Shown: positions 7,840-18,187, counted from the first letter of the stretch. The stretch: 64,000 bases of DNA from Paenibacillus sp. 1001270B_150601_E10 (GCF_015558675.1 NZ_JADMOL010000001.1:382799-446798); one strand, 5' to 3'. Notes: a model not told the origin generated them from the letters alone. Numbers and translations: made by a program.

Positions 7840-9393
7840 CTACTTCGTATAATATTCTTTTAACCGATCTCCTACCTGCTTCGTATTCTTGACAAGATCC
7901 TTCGCGCTGAAGAATATGGCTCCTGAGATCTGATCATACTGTTTGATATAGTCCAGTTCCTTAATCAGCGTATCAGCCGTTGCCCAGTCCTTCTCGTTAG
8001 GATCAGCCAGCTTGTAAGCCGCATGTCCAATATACAATTCGACACCTGTGCCTTCTGTCTCTTTGAGCCACCAATCGACGACGGTCTTATAGTCAGCGGC
8101 ACTGTGACCGATATGCCAGTATACTTGAGGCATGACATAATCGATCCAGCCGTTCTGAATCCACTTGCGCACATCCGCATAGAGCGAATCATAGCTTGTG
8201 ATCCCAGCCTTTGTATTGGAGCCTGTCGGATCAACACTAGCGTTGCGCCATACGCCAAATGGGCTAATACCGAATTGAACCTCTGGCTTCACCGCATGGA
8301 CGCTCTTTTCGACCTGCTGAACAAAAAGATTGACGTTATTGCGGCGCCAGTCTGCTTTATTCGAAAACACTTTATTGTATTCCTTGTAGGTCGCTTCGTC
8401 TTCGAACGGGATTGTACCATAAGGATAGAAATAGTCGTCAAAATGAATGCCGTCGATATCATAGTTTGTTACGACTTCCATAATGCCTTTTAGAATATAG
8501 TCGCGGGCTTCCGGCTTGCCTGGGTCAAATAGGAGCAGATTGCCATTTTTCACAACCCAATCCGGGTTCTTTCTTGCTGGATGATCAGCAGATAACTTCG
8601 TAATATCGTTCTGCACACTTACACGATAAGGGTTGAACCACGCATGGAATTCCATGCCTCTCTTGTGCGTTTCTTCAATCATGAAGGCAAGCGGATCATA
8701 GCCAGGGTCCTTGCCTTGTGTTCCCGTAAGCCACTGAGACCATGGGAACAGCTTCGATGGATAGAAGGAATCAGCTGTAGGTCGAATCTGCACATAAACC
8801 GCATTCAGTCCCATCTCCTTCAAATTGTCGAGCAGTGCCGTGTATTCCTGCTTCTGCTTCTCGGCATCAAAGCCCTTCTTCGGGTCAGAAGGCCAGTCAA
8901 TATTGTACACCGTAGAGATCCAAGCTCCTCGAACGTCTTGAAGATGCTGCTGCTCTTCTCCAGTAACAACTCGAACGGTACGAGTTTCCTTCTCCCAATT
9001 CACTTGTACACCTAAGCTTTCCCCTATAAATCGAAGCGGCACCATCGTACGGCCACTTTTGCTTTTTGCGCCTTGATCCAAGGAGACGCTTTGTCCATTT
9101 ACGATGGCCTTACTTTCCCCAATCGTTAGCTGAATAAGCTTATCTTCCTTGCTGAACTCCACCCGCTTCTCTTGAGGCTTCCATTCAACAGATGCGCCAA
9201 GCGCTTCCCCAATCGCACGGAAAGGAAGCATCGTAATGTTGTTCTCAATGTATGGCGGAACATCTGTCGCGAGCTTCTTATTGTCGATCAATACGCGAAT
9301 TTCCGACGCTGCATCCACCGATCCAAAAGGGATCAGCGTTGTCATGACCAGAGCTGCCATCCCTAGCAGCAGCTTCTGTCTCCAACTCTTCAT
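7840..9393 (-). CDS. Secreted GHL10/DUF187 glycoside hydrolase with copper-amine-oxidase-like N-terminal domain
   Basis: A 517-residue exported protein. A signal peptide (MKSWRQKLLLGMAALVMTTL to about residue 29, ending VDA) is followed by a copper-amine-oxidase-like N-terminal domain of two repeated units (about 30-140; motifs NITMLPFRAIGEALGA and GRTMVPLRFIGESLGV). That domain is common in Paenibacillus surface proteins and does not imply amine oxidase activity. The rest is a TIM-barrel GHL10/DUF187 domain (B. subtilis YngK-like), with RGAWISTVYNIDWPS, HAWFNPYRV and the acidic cluster DGIHFDDYFYPYG likely at the active site. The family acts on glycans; the substrate is unknown. ATG 9393 is chosen because GGGAG precedes it and the signal peptide starts there. 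It lies alone between terminators. Confidence 0.85.
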   Translation of the reverse strand: MKSWRQKLLLGMAALVMTTLIPFGSVDAASEIRVLIDNKKLATDVPPYIENNITMLPFRAIGEALGASVEWKPQEKRVEFSKEDKLIQLTIGESKAIVNGQSVSLDQGAKSKSGRTMVPLRFIGESLGVQVNWEKETRTVRVVTGEEQQHLQDVRGAWISTVYNIDWPSDPKKGFDAEKQKQEYTALLDNLKEMGLNAVYVQIRPTADSFYPSKLFPWSQWLTGTQGKDPGYDPLAFMIEETHKRGMEFHAWFNPYRVSVQNDITKLSADHPARKNPDWVVKNGNLLLFDPGKPEARDYILKGIMEVVTNYDIDGIHFDDYFYPYGTIPFEDEATYKEYNKVFSNKADWRRNNVNLFVQQVEKSVHAVKPEVQFGISPFGVWRNASVDPTGSNTKAGITSYDSLYADVRKWIQNGWIDYVMPQVYWHIGHSAADYKTVVDWWLKETEGTGVELYIGHAAYKLADPNEKDWATADTLIKELDYIKQYDQISGAIFFSAKDLVKNTKQVGDRLKEYYTK

Positions 9394-9458
9394 GTTGTCA
9401 TTCTCCCATTCATATGTATTCTGAATCATAGATTCATATATAGTTAGACGCGCAAAAT

Positions 9459-9490
9459 AAAAAATCTGTTTCGCTTGAAACAGATTTTTT
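9459..9490. terminator. Bidirectional terminator downstream of mntR
   Basis: AAAAAATCTGTTTC (9459-9472) pairs perfectly with GAAACAGATTTTTT (9477-9490) around a GCTT loop. The mntR stop codon overlaps the outer end of the stem. Confidence 0.9.
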
Positions 9491-9914
9491 AGGATTCTTT
9501 ATCTAATTCGGCACGAATGCTGAGTAAATCCTTTACGCGGTTCGGGTCTTCCTTGAAGTATTGAACTAACGATTCAATACATGCTATGGAGTCCCAACTA
9601 AGATGATGCTCGATTCCCTCGACATCCTTATAAATATACTCTTCCTGAACACCAATCATGTCCAAAAATTCTTCAAGCAGCTGATGTCGATCTACGAGCC
9701 GCTTGCCGATTTTCTTTCCTTTGCTCGTCAATACAAGACCGCGATATTTTTCATAGATCAGATATTGATCCTTATCGAGCTTTTGTATCATCTTTGTCAC
9801 GGATGAAGGATGAACCTCCAGTCCCTCAGCTATATCCGAGACGCGGGCATAGCCCTTCTCATCAATAAGCTGATAGATGCGCTCCAAATAATCCTCCATG
9901 CTCGGTGTTGGCAT
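9489..9914 (-). CDS. mntR: Manganese-dependent transcriptional regulator MntR
   Basis: A DtxR-family repressor of manganese uptake genes that binds Mn(II) and then its operator. The 141-residue protein has an N-terminal winged helix ([20 protein letters not shown] through LTSKGKKIG, about residues 4-72) with the recognition helix around [13 protein letters not shown], then a helical dimerisation and metal-binding part with the His/Glu ligands in DRHQLLEEF and GIEHHLSWD. It lacks the C-terminal SH3-like domain of DtxR, as does B. subtilis MntR, and matches it in length. I choose ATG 9914 with GAGGGA upstream; a TTG directly before it is possible. No manganese transporter gene lies next to it here, so its targets are elsewhere. 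Confidence 0.95.
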   Translation of the reverse strand: MPTPSMEDYLERIYQLIDEKGYARVSDIAEGLEVHPSSVTKMIQKLDKDQYLIYEKYRGLVLTSKGKKIGKRLVDRHQLLEEFLDMIGVQEEYIYKDVEGIEHHLSWDSIACIESLVQYFKEDPNRVKDLLSIRAELDKES

Positions 9915-10027
9915 CAAATTCCCTCATTTCCTCACATTCAAAGCCGACATGCATATGAATAACGTTCTAAGAAACTCTTACTATTTTACATGGTTTGATC
10001 ACCAAGTTCAACCTAAGCGGCTTTTTT

Positions 10028-10057
10028 TGAATTTTACCAGTCGTTTTTCACGTGCTA
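10028..10057 (+). promoter_or_regulatory. Possible sigma-G promoter of splB
   Basis: TGAATT (10028-10033) and CGTGCTA (10051-10057) are 17 bp apart and resemble the forespore sigma-G consensus (TGAATA, CATACTA) with one and two mismatches. It lies about 80 bp before splB, which is a sigma-G gene in B. subtilis. This is a weak call from consensus matching only. Confidence 0.35.
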
Positions 10058-10136
10058 TTCGCTCACACTAACAAAGATCATTACCGGGTGACACGGTGTT
10101 CAACATTCATTTTACGCAAAAGGAAGGAATCGTACT

Positions 10137-11264
10137 ATGCCTACGATCACGGAATCCAAGGTCATTCACGCGAGAAAGCAGCATCCAGACGATAAGAAAG
10201 ACGACAAGAAGGAATCATCATCTCGGAGAAAAAAACGAACCGGACATTTTATTCCTGATCTAGTTTATTTTGAACCAGATGCTCTACACTACCCCAAGGG
10301 GCAGAATATTATGAAGTGGGTCCAAGAACAAGGAATTCCGTATCAAATGACCACATCTCATAATCGCATTATGAACTTCCCTGGGGATACCGAAACAGCA
10401 AAATATCGCCTTGCAAAGCGTACCCTCGTCGTCGGCATTCGTAAGACACTGACATTCGATCAATCGAAGCCGTCCGCAGAATATGCGATTCCGATCGGTA
10501 CGGGCTGCGTTGGGCATTGCCATTATTGCTACCTTCAGACAACGCTTGGGGCAAAGCCGTACATTCGGGTCTATGTCAACACCGATGACGTGTGGAATGC
10601 TGCAAAAACATACATTGCGGAGCGCGCACCTGAGATCACGCGCTTTGAAGCCTCATGCACCTCTGATCCGCTCAGCCTTGAGCATATAACAGGCAGCCTT
10701 TCTTTTTTAATCGAAAAAATGGCGCAAGAAGAGTATGGTCGGCTACGATTCGTAACGAAATTCCATCACGTCGAACCACTTCTTAGGCTTGACCACAACA
10801 AGCATACCGAAGTACGGTTCAGTATCAATGCGGATTACGTCATCCGCAACTTTGAGCCTGCGACCTCGAGATTCGAGGAGCGGCTTGAGGCCGCCGGAAA
10901 GATTGCACGCGCAGGCTACCCACTCGGCTTCCTGGTTGCCCCGATCTATCGCTATGAAGGTTGGAAAGAAGGCTATGATCAGCTGTTTGCACGGCTAAGA
11001 AAGGAAATGCCGGAGGATCTGACTTGGGATCTCTCCTTTGAACTTATACAGCATCGTTTTACCAAAACAGCCAAATCCGTTATCCTCAAGCGCTATCCTA
11101 ATACAAAGCTGATCATGAACGAGGAAGAGCGCAAATACAAATGGGGACGCTATGGACAAGGCAAATACGTCTACCCAGATGAGCAAGCGAAGGAACTTAA
11201 AGAATATATATCCGAACGTATTTATTATTACTTCCCGACCGCTCGCATTTTGTATTTTACTTAA
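10137..11264 (+). CDS. splB: Spore photoproduct lyase
   Basis: A radical SAM enzyme that reverts the spore photoproduct (5-thyminyl-5,6-dihydrothymine) to two thymines during germination. The 375-residue protein has the Fe-S motif CVGHCHYC (C-x3-C-x2-C) near residue 122, and the cysteine of EASCTSD near 175, equivalent to the B. subtilis Cys141 used in hydrogen transfer. The body matches SplB throughout, including RFVTKFHHVEPLL, FSINADYVI and FELIQHRFTK. Compared with B. subtilis SplB (342 residues) it has a longer, lysine-rich N-terminus (about residues 8-35, KKDDKKESSSRRKK). The ATG at 10137 has AAGGAAGG upstream. Its presence marks the organism as a spore former. It is convergent with ccdA across a shared terminator. 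Confidence 0.96.
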   Translation: MPTITESKVIHARKQHPDDKKDDKKESSSRRKKRTGHFIPDLVYFEPDALHYPKGQNIMKWVQEQGIPYQMTTSHNRIMNFPGDTETAKYRLAKRTLVVGIRKTLTFDQSKPSAEYAIPIGTGCVGHCHYCYLQTTLGAKPYIRVYVNTDDVWNAAKTYIAERAPEITRFEASCTSDPLSLEHITGSLSFLIEKMAQEEYGRLRFVTKFHHVEPLLRLDHNKHTEVRFSINADYVIRNFEPATSRFEERLEAAGKIARAGYPLGFLVAPIYRYEGWKEGYDQLFARLRKEMPEDLTWDLSFELIQHRFTKTAKSVILKRYPNTKLIMNEEERKYKWGRYGQGKYVYPDEQAKELKEYISERIYYYFPTARILYFT

Positions 11265-11284
11265 CTCTGTGAAAAGTTCTATAC

Positions 11285-11317
11285 AAAAAAGACCACCTGC
11301 CGCAGCATGTGGTCTTC
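11285..11317. terminator. Terminator between splB and ccdA
   Basis: GACCACCTGC (11291-11300) pairs with GCATGTGGTC (11304-11313) with one mismatch. It is flanked by AAAAAA on the left and TTCTCTT on the right, so it probably serves both convergent genes. Confidence 0.75.
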
Positions 11318-11328
11318 TCTTCCTTCAT

Positions 11329-12045
11329 TTACGTGTTATTCAGCAGCCAATCCGGCGTAAACTGCAAAAGCCAGATATTAATCTTGGTTAGCTGATCCGT
11401 AAAGAGCAGCACACCCATGATGATCATAAATATCCCGCCAACCTTCATGAGCATCGCAGAGTACTTGGTTAGCCACTTCGTTGAACCGATGAAGAACGCC
11501 AGAATGAAAAACGGGATGGCAAAACCAACCGCATAAGCCGTGGACAACCAGAACCAGGATCCTGGGTCTTGTGTCGCTAAAGAAAGGATCGCGCCAAGAA
11601 TTGGTCCAATGCATGGAGACCATCCAGCGGAGAAGCCAATCCCGAATAAAAATGACCCTAAATAACTGCCTCGCTTGCCAGCGAGCTGCCACTTTCTTTC
11701 CTTAAGCAGAACCTGCGGCTGAAAGACTCCGATTAAAAATAATCCCATAAAAATAATAAGTAGTGCTGCGATCTGTCTAACGACATCTCGGTATTGAACA
11801 AGCAAGCTTCCAAATACACCAGCGCTGAGCCCAAGAGTGTAAAAGACTGCGCTAAAGCCAAGAATAAAAAATAAGGTATGGCTAATCGTCTTCCAACGTA
11901 CTTCGCGCTTGGTCCGGTTTTCTTTGAGCTCATTCACCGACATCCCGGTAATCACCGACAGATAGGACGGATATAAAGGCAAGCAGCAAGGCGATATAAA
12001 GGAAACCATGCCCGCCCAAAAGGCAATCCAGATCGTAACAGTCAT
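11329..12045 (-). CDS. ccdA: CcdA-type thiol-disulfide membrane transporter (cytochrome c biogenesis)
   Basis: A six-span membrane protein that carries reducing equivalents from cytosolic thioredoxin across the membrane, used in cytochrome c maturation and, in spore formers, cortex synthesis. The 238-residue protein has the conserved SFISPCCLPLYPSYLS motif in the first span and the second cysteine segment GFSAGWSPCIGP near residue 128, the redox pair of the family. The ATG at 12045 is preceded by GGAGGCAG. It lies 39 bp downstream of znuB on the same strand, so some read-through from the zinc operon is possible, but a functional link is only inference. It may also be called a DsbD-like transmembrane protein. 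Confidence 0.9.
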   Translation of the reverse strand: MTVTIWIAFWAGMVSFISPCCLPLYPSYLSVITGMSVNELKENRTKREVRWKTISHTLFFILGFSAVFYTLGLSAGVFGSLLVQYRDVVRQIAALLIIFMGLFLIGVFQPQVLLKERKWQLAGKRGSYLGSFLFGIGFSAGWSPCIGPILGAILSLATQDPGSWFWLSTAYAVGFAIPFFILAFFIGSTKWLTKYSAMLMKVGGIFMIIMGVLLFTDQLTKINIWLLQFTPDWLLNNT

Positions 12046-12084
12046 AGGTTCACTGCCTCCATGTCACTTGGTCATATTGACAGT

Positions 12085-12894
12085 TTATACCTTAACTCCC
12101 TTGCGTACAAGCATCGTTAGGATAAGAATGGCAATGAGAAGAAGCACAATTGTTGCACCTGGCGCTAAATTCCATACGCCAGCAGCGATTAAGCCCCCAA
12201 TAACAGCAAACTCCGATACGAAAACAGAAGCAATAATCGCTTTTTTGAAGCTTCTCGCAATCAGTAGGCTAATCGCCACTGGAATCGTCAATAGCGCGGA
12301 TACAAGCAACGCACCAACGATCTTAATCGCCGCGCTTATGACTAATGCCGTTAGCACGGTCAGGGCCATATTGAACCAACGAACCGGAAGGCCGTTTACA
12401 GCTGCCGTATCTTCATCAAAGCTTAATAGGAACATTTCCTTGAAGAAGATGATCATGAACCCGATGACGATAAGCGTAACAACACCGACTACGACAAGGT
12501 CCAAGCTGTTCAAAGTATAGATGCTGCCGAAAAAGTAGTTGTTCACGTTCGCGTTAAAATTGCGGCCAAGGGTAAAGAACAAAGACGCAAGCGCGACCCC
12601 GCCTGACATAATCACCGCGATAGATAGCTCCGCGTAAGTCTTATATGCTTTGCGAAGCTTCTCCACGGCAAAGGAACCAATCAAGGCAAATACCAAGCCC
12701 GCTCCTATCGGATACACACCTACCAAGAAGCCGAGCGCAACCCCCGCAATCGTGACATGGGCTAACGTATCCCCTATCATGGATAATCGTCTCAGCACCA
12801 AGAAGATGCCGAGCATCGGTGCCGTAACGCCGATTAGCACGCCGCCGAGCAGCGCACGCTGAAAAAACTGTGAGGACAATATATCAATTAACAT
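12085..12894 (-). CDS. znuB: Zinc ABC transporter permease ZnuB (AdcB)
   Basis: The membrane channel of a high-affinity Zn(II) importer of the ABC-3 family. The 269-residue product has about eight hydrophobic segments and the ABC-3 hallmarks: a conserved LRRLSMIGDTLAHVTIAGVALG segment at residues 33-53, an alanine/glycine-rich stretch TALVISAAIKIVGALLVSAL, and a final basic RKGVKV. The ATG at 12894 has AAGGAG 6 bases upstream. It is the last gene of znuA-znuC-znuB, 24 bp after znuC. Substrate assignment to zinc rather than manganese rests on the histidine-rich ZnuA, the Zur-type boxes upstream of znuA and zur lying 3 kb away. Confidence 0.92.
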   Translation of the reverse strand: MLIDILSSQFFQRALLGGVLIGVTAPMLGIFLVLRRLSMIGDTLAHVTIAGVALGFLVGVYPIGAGLVFALIGSFAVEKLRKAYKTYAELSIAVIMSGGVALASLFFTLGRNFNANVNNYFFGSIYTLNSLDLVVVGVVTLIVIGFMIIFFKEMFLLSFDEDTAAVNGLPVRWFNMALTVLTALVISAAIKIVGALLVSALLTIPVAISLLIARSFKKAIIASVFVSEFAVIGGLIAAGVWNLAPGATIVLLLIAILILTMLVRKGVKV

Positions 12895-12918
12895 AAGTTC
12901 TCCTTTTCTGAAATGGAA

Positions 12919-13665
12919 TTAAGCCATCACGCTATGCGTAAGATCCTGCTCTGCACATGGCTGCTCGTGGGAATGCTTGCGATAAAAGTTCAGCTTGCCG
13001 CAGCATTGCACAGGCTCGGATCCAAGCCATGAATTGACTAACTCCAGATCATGAGAAACCATGATAAAGGTCATCTGATGATGGGCATGTAGATGCTGGA
13101 GAAGCTTGAAAAAGTCTTTTTGTGTTTCAATATCGATGCCGACTGTAGGCTCATCCAAAATAAGAAGCTCCGGTTTGTTGACCATTGCACGTGCCAAAAA
13201 GGCGCGCTGCTGCTGACCGCCTGACAGTTGGCCGATTCGTTTGTCTGCTAAATTCTCGATCTTCATGACCTTTAACGCGTCATGGCACTTTTCCTTATCC
13301 TGATGAGATAACCGACGGAACATATTCCGCCGGTTATACATGCCAGATTGCACAACTTCCATGACCGTTGCCGGAAAAAGAGGATTGAAGCTGTTCTTTT
13401 GAGGAACGTAGCCGATTCTCTCCCAATCCTTGAACTGCTGTACAGGAGTACCAAAGAGCCGCACATCACCTGCTGTCGGCTTCAGCAAGCCCACCATAAG
13501 CTTCAGCAGTGTGGTCTTGCCCGCTCCGTTTGAGCCGATCAGCCCAACAAAGTCGCGCTCGTAGACGCTAAAGTTGACGTCTTCAAATACATTTTGATTT
13601 TCGTATCGATATGCCACATGCTGAAGCGATATAATTTCATTGTGACATTGATTGAGTTCATTCAT
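12919..13665 (-). CDS. znuC: Zinc ABC transporter ATP-binding protein ZnuC (AdcC)
   Basis: The ATPase that drives zinc import through ZnuB. The 248-residue protein has Walker A GSNGAGKTTLL (about residues 43-53), Q-loop VPQKNSF, signature LSGGQQQRAFLARAM, Walker B LLILDEPTVG and H-loop MVSHDLELV. After the H-loop there is an unusual 37-residue tail with three cysteines and two histidines (EPVQCCGKLNF, RKHSHEQPCAEQD), which could bind zinc; this is inference. The ribosome site before ATG 13665 is weak (AGTGAGCG). It lies between znuA (39 bp) and znuB (24 bp) on the same strand. Confidence 0.93.
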   Translation of the reverse strand: MNELNQCHNEIISLQHVAYRYENQNVFEDVNFSVYERDFVGLIGSNGAGKTTLLKLMVGLLKPTAGDVRLFGTPVQQFKDWERIGYVPQKNSFNPLFPATVMEVVQSGMYNRRNMFRRLSHQDKEKCHDALKVMKIENLADKRIGQLSGGQQQRAFLARAMVNKPELLILDEPTVGIDIETQKDFFKLLQHLHAHHQMTFIMVSHDLELVNSWLGSEPVQCCGKLNFYRKHSHEQPCAEQDLTHSVMA

Positions 13666-13704
13666 GTCATACGCTCACTTTCTTCGCTGTAGAAGCGATT
13701 CCGC

Positions 13705-14673
13705 TTACTTTAGAGCTTTGACCAGATTCTCTAGATTTCTCTCCATGAGTGAAATATACGTATCTCCAGCCTGCTCCTGCTCTTGCGTCAGACCTTCAAG
13801 CGGATTCAGGACAAGTGTCTCCACTCCCGCTTCACTAGCAAGCGTGCTTGCAAGCTGATCTGTAACAAGCTCTTCAAAGAAAATATACTTCAATCCCTTC
13901 TCCTTCACAAGCTTGGAAAGTTTAACAATTTCTTGTGCGGTTGGCTCAGCCTCTGGCGACAAGCCCATGATCGAATGCTGAGTCAACTGATAATCGCGTG
14001 CTAGGTATCCAAATGCCTGATGGGATACGACGATCTCTCGATGCGTGACATTGGCCAGCTGATCCGTATACTTCTGGTCAAGCTCCTCAAGCTTCTTATG
14101 AAGGACTTGATAACGCTCCTCATAAAGCTTTTCATGAGCAGGGTCTGCTTCACTTAACGCCTGCTTTACGTTCTTCGCCATTATCAAGGCCGACTTTGGA
14201 CTTACCCAAGTGTGTGGATCCAAACCACCGTGGTCATGATCGTGATCGTGCTCTTCTTCTGCTGCATGATCATGTTCTTCTTCGGATTCCTCCGTTTGAA
14301 TCAAGTTTATGCCTTGGCTTGCCTCCACCATCTTAACCTGAGAATTGGCATCCAAGCCTTTCTTGAAGTCATCGATCCAACCTTCAAAGCCAGCACCCTG
14401 GTATAGAAGCAGCTGCGCTTTCGATGCATTCTGGAGATCAAGGCTCTTAGGTGTCCAATCATGAGGCTCGACCCCTGTTGGAATCAAGTTCATCACATTC
14501 ACTTCTTCGCCGCCAATCTCGCTTGCCATATAATACAAAGGATAAAAGCTGGTTACGACATTTACTTTTCCCTCTACAATCTTGCCTTGGCTTGTATTCC
14601 CGCAGCCTGCTGCAAATACGAGCAGACCAAGCATCATAATGGTGACAACATACAGGACAGGCTTCCTCTTCAT
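13705..14673 (-). CDS. znuA: Zinc-binding lipoprotein ZnuA (AdcA-like)
   Basis: The solute-binding lipoprotein that captures Zn(II) outside the membrane and delivers it to ZnuBC. The 322-residue precursor has a signal peptide with lipobox VFAAGC near residue 24, and the cluster A-I fold with the metal ligands: first histidine in GVEPHDW, a very histidine-rich acidic loop (EEEHDHAAEEEHDHDHDH, about 130-148), a histidine in HTWVSPKSA, and one in VSHQAFGYLA. The loop is typical of zinc-specific members. I choose ATG 14673, with GAGAGGAACA upstream. It begins the znuACB operon, and its upstream region holds two Zur-type boxes. Confidence 0.95.
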   Translation of the reverse strand: MKRKPVLYVVTIMMLGLLVFAAGCGNTSQGKIVEGKVNVVTSFYPLYYMASEIGGEEVNVMNLIPTGVEPHDWTPKSLDLQNASKAQLLLYQGAGFEGWIDDFKKGLDANSQVKMVEASQGINLIQTEESEEEHDHAAEEEHDHDHDHGGLDPHTWVSPKSALIMAKNVKQALSEADPAHEKLYEERYQVLHKKLEELDQKYTDQLANVTHREIVVSHQAFGYLARDYQLTQHSIMGLSPEAEPTAQEIVKLSKLVKEKGLKYIFFEELVTDQLASTLASEAGVETLVLNPLEGLTQEQEQAGDTYISLMERNLENLVKALK

Positions 14674-14738
14674 TGTTCCTCTCACTCACGAATCTCTCCT
14701 TTTGCTCCCTGTTCTATGTAATTCATACGCTTATCTTG

Positions 14739-14757
14739 TTCGTAATGATTACTATTA
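14739..14757 (-). promoter_or_regulatory. Zur-type operator, box 1 upstream of znuA
   Basis: TTCGTAATGATTACTATTA matches the B. subtilis Zur core TCGTAAT-N-ATTACGA at 14 of the 15 core positions; the left half TCGTAAT is exact. It lies 66 bp upstream of the znuA start codon, consistent with repression of zinc uptake when zinc is plentiful. Confidence 0.75.
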
Positions 14758-14796
14758 AGATTATAGGCAGGGGGATTGGATCTGTCAACGACTTTA

Positions 14797-14815
14797 TTCG
14801 TAATGAATACTATTA
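14797..14815 (-). promoter_or_regulatory. Zur-type operator, box 2 upstream of znuA
   Basis: TTCGTAATGAATACTATTA repeats box 1 with one change, 58 bp further upstream in the same orientation. The left half is exact Zur consensus and the right half has two mismatches. Confidence 0.6.
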
Positions 14816-14878
14816 GTTTTCCTAGAGGCTGATAAGCTGCCCTTATTATTAGCTGCCCTGGAGAAAGATATAATCGCA

Positions 14879-14916
14879 AATAGCCGCCGCACTCTTCATC
14901 AAGTGCAGCGGCTATT
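14879..14916 (-). terminator. Probable terminator of metG
   Basis: AATAGCCGCCGCACTC (14879-14894) pairs with AGTGCAGCGGCTATT (14902-14916), a strong stem with one mismatch, 33 bp after the metG stop codon. The downstream T-tract is short (ATTTGCG), so efficiency is uncertain. Confidence 0.6.
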
Positions 14917-14948
14917 GCGCTCATATGAACGTAATTCGTCTTCGCCTA

Positions 14949-16991
<2,043 letters not shown>

Positions 16992-17004
16992 TTAAAAAAG
17001 CATA

Positions 17005-17290
17005 CAAAAAAACTCTCATCCGCTTGGGACGAGAGTTTAACTCACGTGGTACCACCCAAATTCCCGATTGCCTGATCGTTATGTAAAGATTGCAGCGGCA
17101 AACGGCTTCATTGTGGCTGTTCCTACAGCCTAGACTCCATAACGGGAATCAACCGCCTGATCCTTACTGCCTACTAAAGCAGGACACGCTCGAATCAGGA
17201 CCCTCCTGGACCATATTCTGAAGACGGACCATACCGACTCGCAGCAACGCCGGCTCTCTGCGATGGCTCTACCTCATACTCATCCATTCA
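17005..17290 (-). promoter_or_regulatory. T-box leader (tRNA-sensing riboswitch) of metG
   Basis: On the minus strand the leader contains the hallmark T-box stretch AATTTGGGTGGTACCACG (around 17063-17045), which pairs with the acceptor end of uncharged tRNA. It is followed by a terminator whose stem is AACTCTC/GAGAGTT, with a T-run at 17011-17005. Upstream is a long stem-I region (about 17150-17290). The specifier codon is probably the ATG at 17214-17212 in AGAATATGGTCC, fitting tRNA-Met; another ATG at 17231-17229 is an alternative. The leader ends about 80 bases before metG. Confidence 0.88.
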
Positions 17291-17393
17291 TTGGGGATAT
17301 ACATAATATAAACAACAATATATCGCAAGGATTGTACTCCTGTCAAGGACACTTCTAGTTCATGAGTATGCCCAGCTAGGTCATCCTCGATTC

Positions 17394-17675
17394 CTATTCC
17401 GAATGCTTCTTCGGGGGAACCTTATCGACTCCTCCTGGATGGAACGGATGACACTTTGCAATTCGCTTCATGGCAAGCATGCTCCCCTTGAGAGCGCCAT
17501 GAACTTCAATTGCTTCCAGGGCATATGCAGAGCATGTCGGATAGAATCTGCACGTTGGCGGCTTCAGGGGCGATATATAACGCCGATAGAACAGCACCGG
17601 TGCTTGCGCGACTCGCTTGCCAACGCTTCGTTCCTCCTCCTGCCCAACAGTTTCTGATTCTTGAGAATCATTCAT
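17394..17675 (-). CDS. yidD: Membrane protein insertion efficiency factor YidD
   Basis: A small peripheral protein that helps YidC/Oxa1-type insertion of membrane proteins. The core carries the family features [32 protein letters not shown], given here as its parts: the RRYISP helix, the CRFYPTCS cysteine pair, and the [13 protein letters not shown] end. The 93-residue product starts at ATG 17675; its ribosome site AGGTGAG lies within the last codons of zur, and only one base separates the zur stop from this ATG, so translation is probably coupled. In-frame upstream starts would run into zur and lack a site. A 24-residue acidic N-terminal extension precedes the conserved core. Confidence 0.93.
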   Translation of the reverse strand: MNDSQESETVGQEEERSVGKRVAQAPVLFYRRYISPLKPPTCRFYPTCSAYALEAIEVHGALKGSMLAMKRIAKCHPFHPGGVDKVPPKKHSE

Positions 17676-17676
17676 G

Positions 17677-18117
17677 TTACTCACCTGTCTTTGCATGATG
17701 CTCAAGTGACTGACAAGCTTCGCAGTAGCCGAATACTTCAAACTTGTGCTTTACGACTTGGAAGCTGCCAGGAACATCTGTCATCGGCATTGGACAAAAG
17801 TGAATTGGATACGTCTTCTCGCATTGCAAACAAATCATATGATGGTGGTGCTCGCCTGCAGCACAATGAACGCGGAACTTCATGCCATCTTCAAACACAA
17901 TCTGCTCCAGCACTCCAAGCTCATGCATCACTCTAAGGTTACGGTACACCGTATCAAAGCTCAATCCGGAATATTGGCGACCCATATACTCATAAACATC
18001 CTTTGGCGATAAATACCCGTCCGTCTCTGCAAACAGCTTCGCCAATGTACGGCGTTGATCAGTAATTCTGAGTCCTTTTTCCGACATACGATCCAACATT
18101 TCTTGAGTGTTCAACAT
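17677..18117 (-). CDS. zur: Zinc uptake repressor Zur (Fur family)
   Basis: A Fur-family repressor that binds DNA when loaded with Zn(II) and shuts off zinc import. The 146-residue protein has an N-terminal winged helix ([15 protein letters not shown] through [13 protein letters not shown], about residues 15-65), then the dimer domain with the sensory-site histidines [10 protein letters not shown] and the structural zinc cysteine pairs C-x2-C (CLQC, CEAC). HHHH before the first cysteine pair, CPMP and HKFEVFGYC are shared with B. subtilis Zur as I recall it, and point to Zur rather than Fur or PerR. The ATG at 18117 has GGAGGGG upstream. znuACB, the likely target, is 3 kb away. Confidence 0.92.
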   Translation of the reverse strand: MLNTQEMLDRMSEKGLRITDQRRTLAKLFAETDGYLSPKDVYEYMGRQYSGLSFDTVYRNLRVMHELGVLEQIVFEDGMKFRVHCAAGEHHHHMICLQCEKTYPIHFCPMPMTDVPGSFQVVKHKFEVFGYCEACQSLEHHAKTGE

Positions 18118-18187
18118 TATAAGCCCCTCCTGCTTCTATAATGCTCCATCTCTGTTTTCTTGTCAAACCAAGGGCTTCCATCTTCAT

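Noticed and set aside
14682-14924. 80-codon minus-strand ORF upstream of znuA
   Set aside because: It covers both Zur-type boxes and the promoter region of znuA, overlaps the znuA leader and has no family similarity that I can see.
17394-17741. Longer yidD starting inside zur
   Set aside because: The 66-bp overlap lacks a ribosome site, whereas the ATG at 17675 has AGGTGAG at the right distance.
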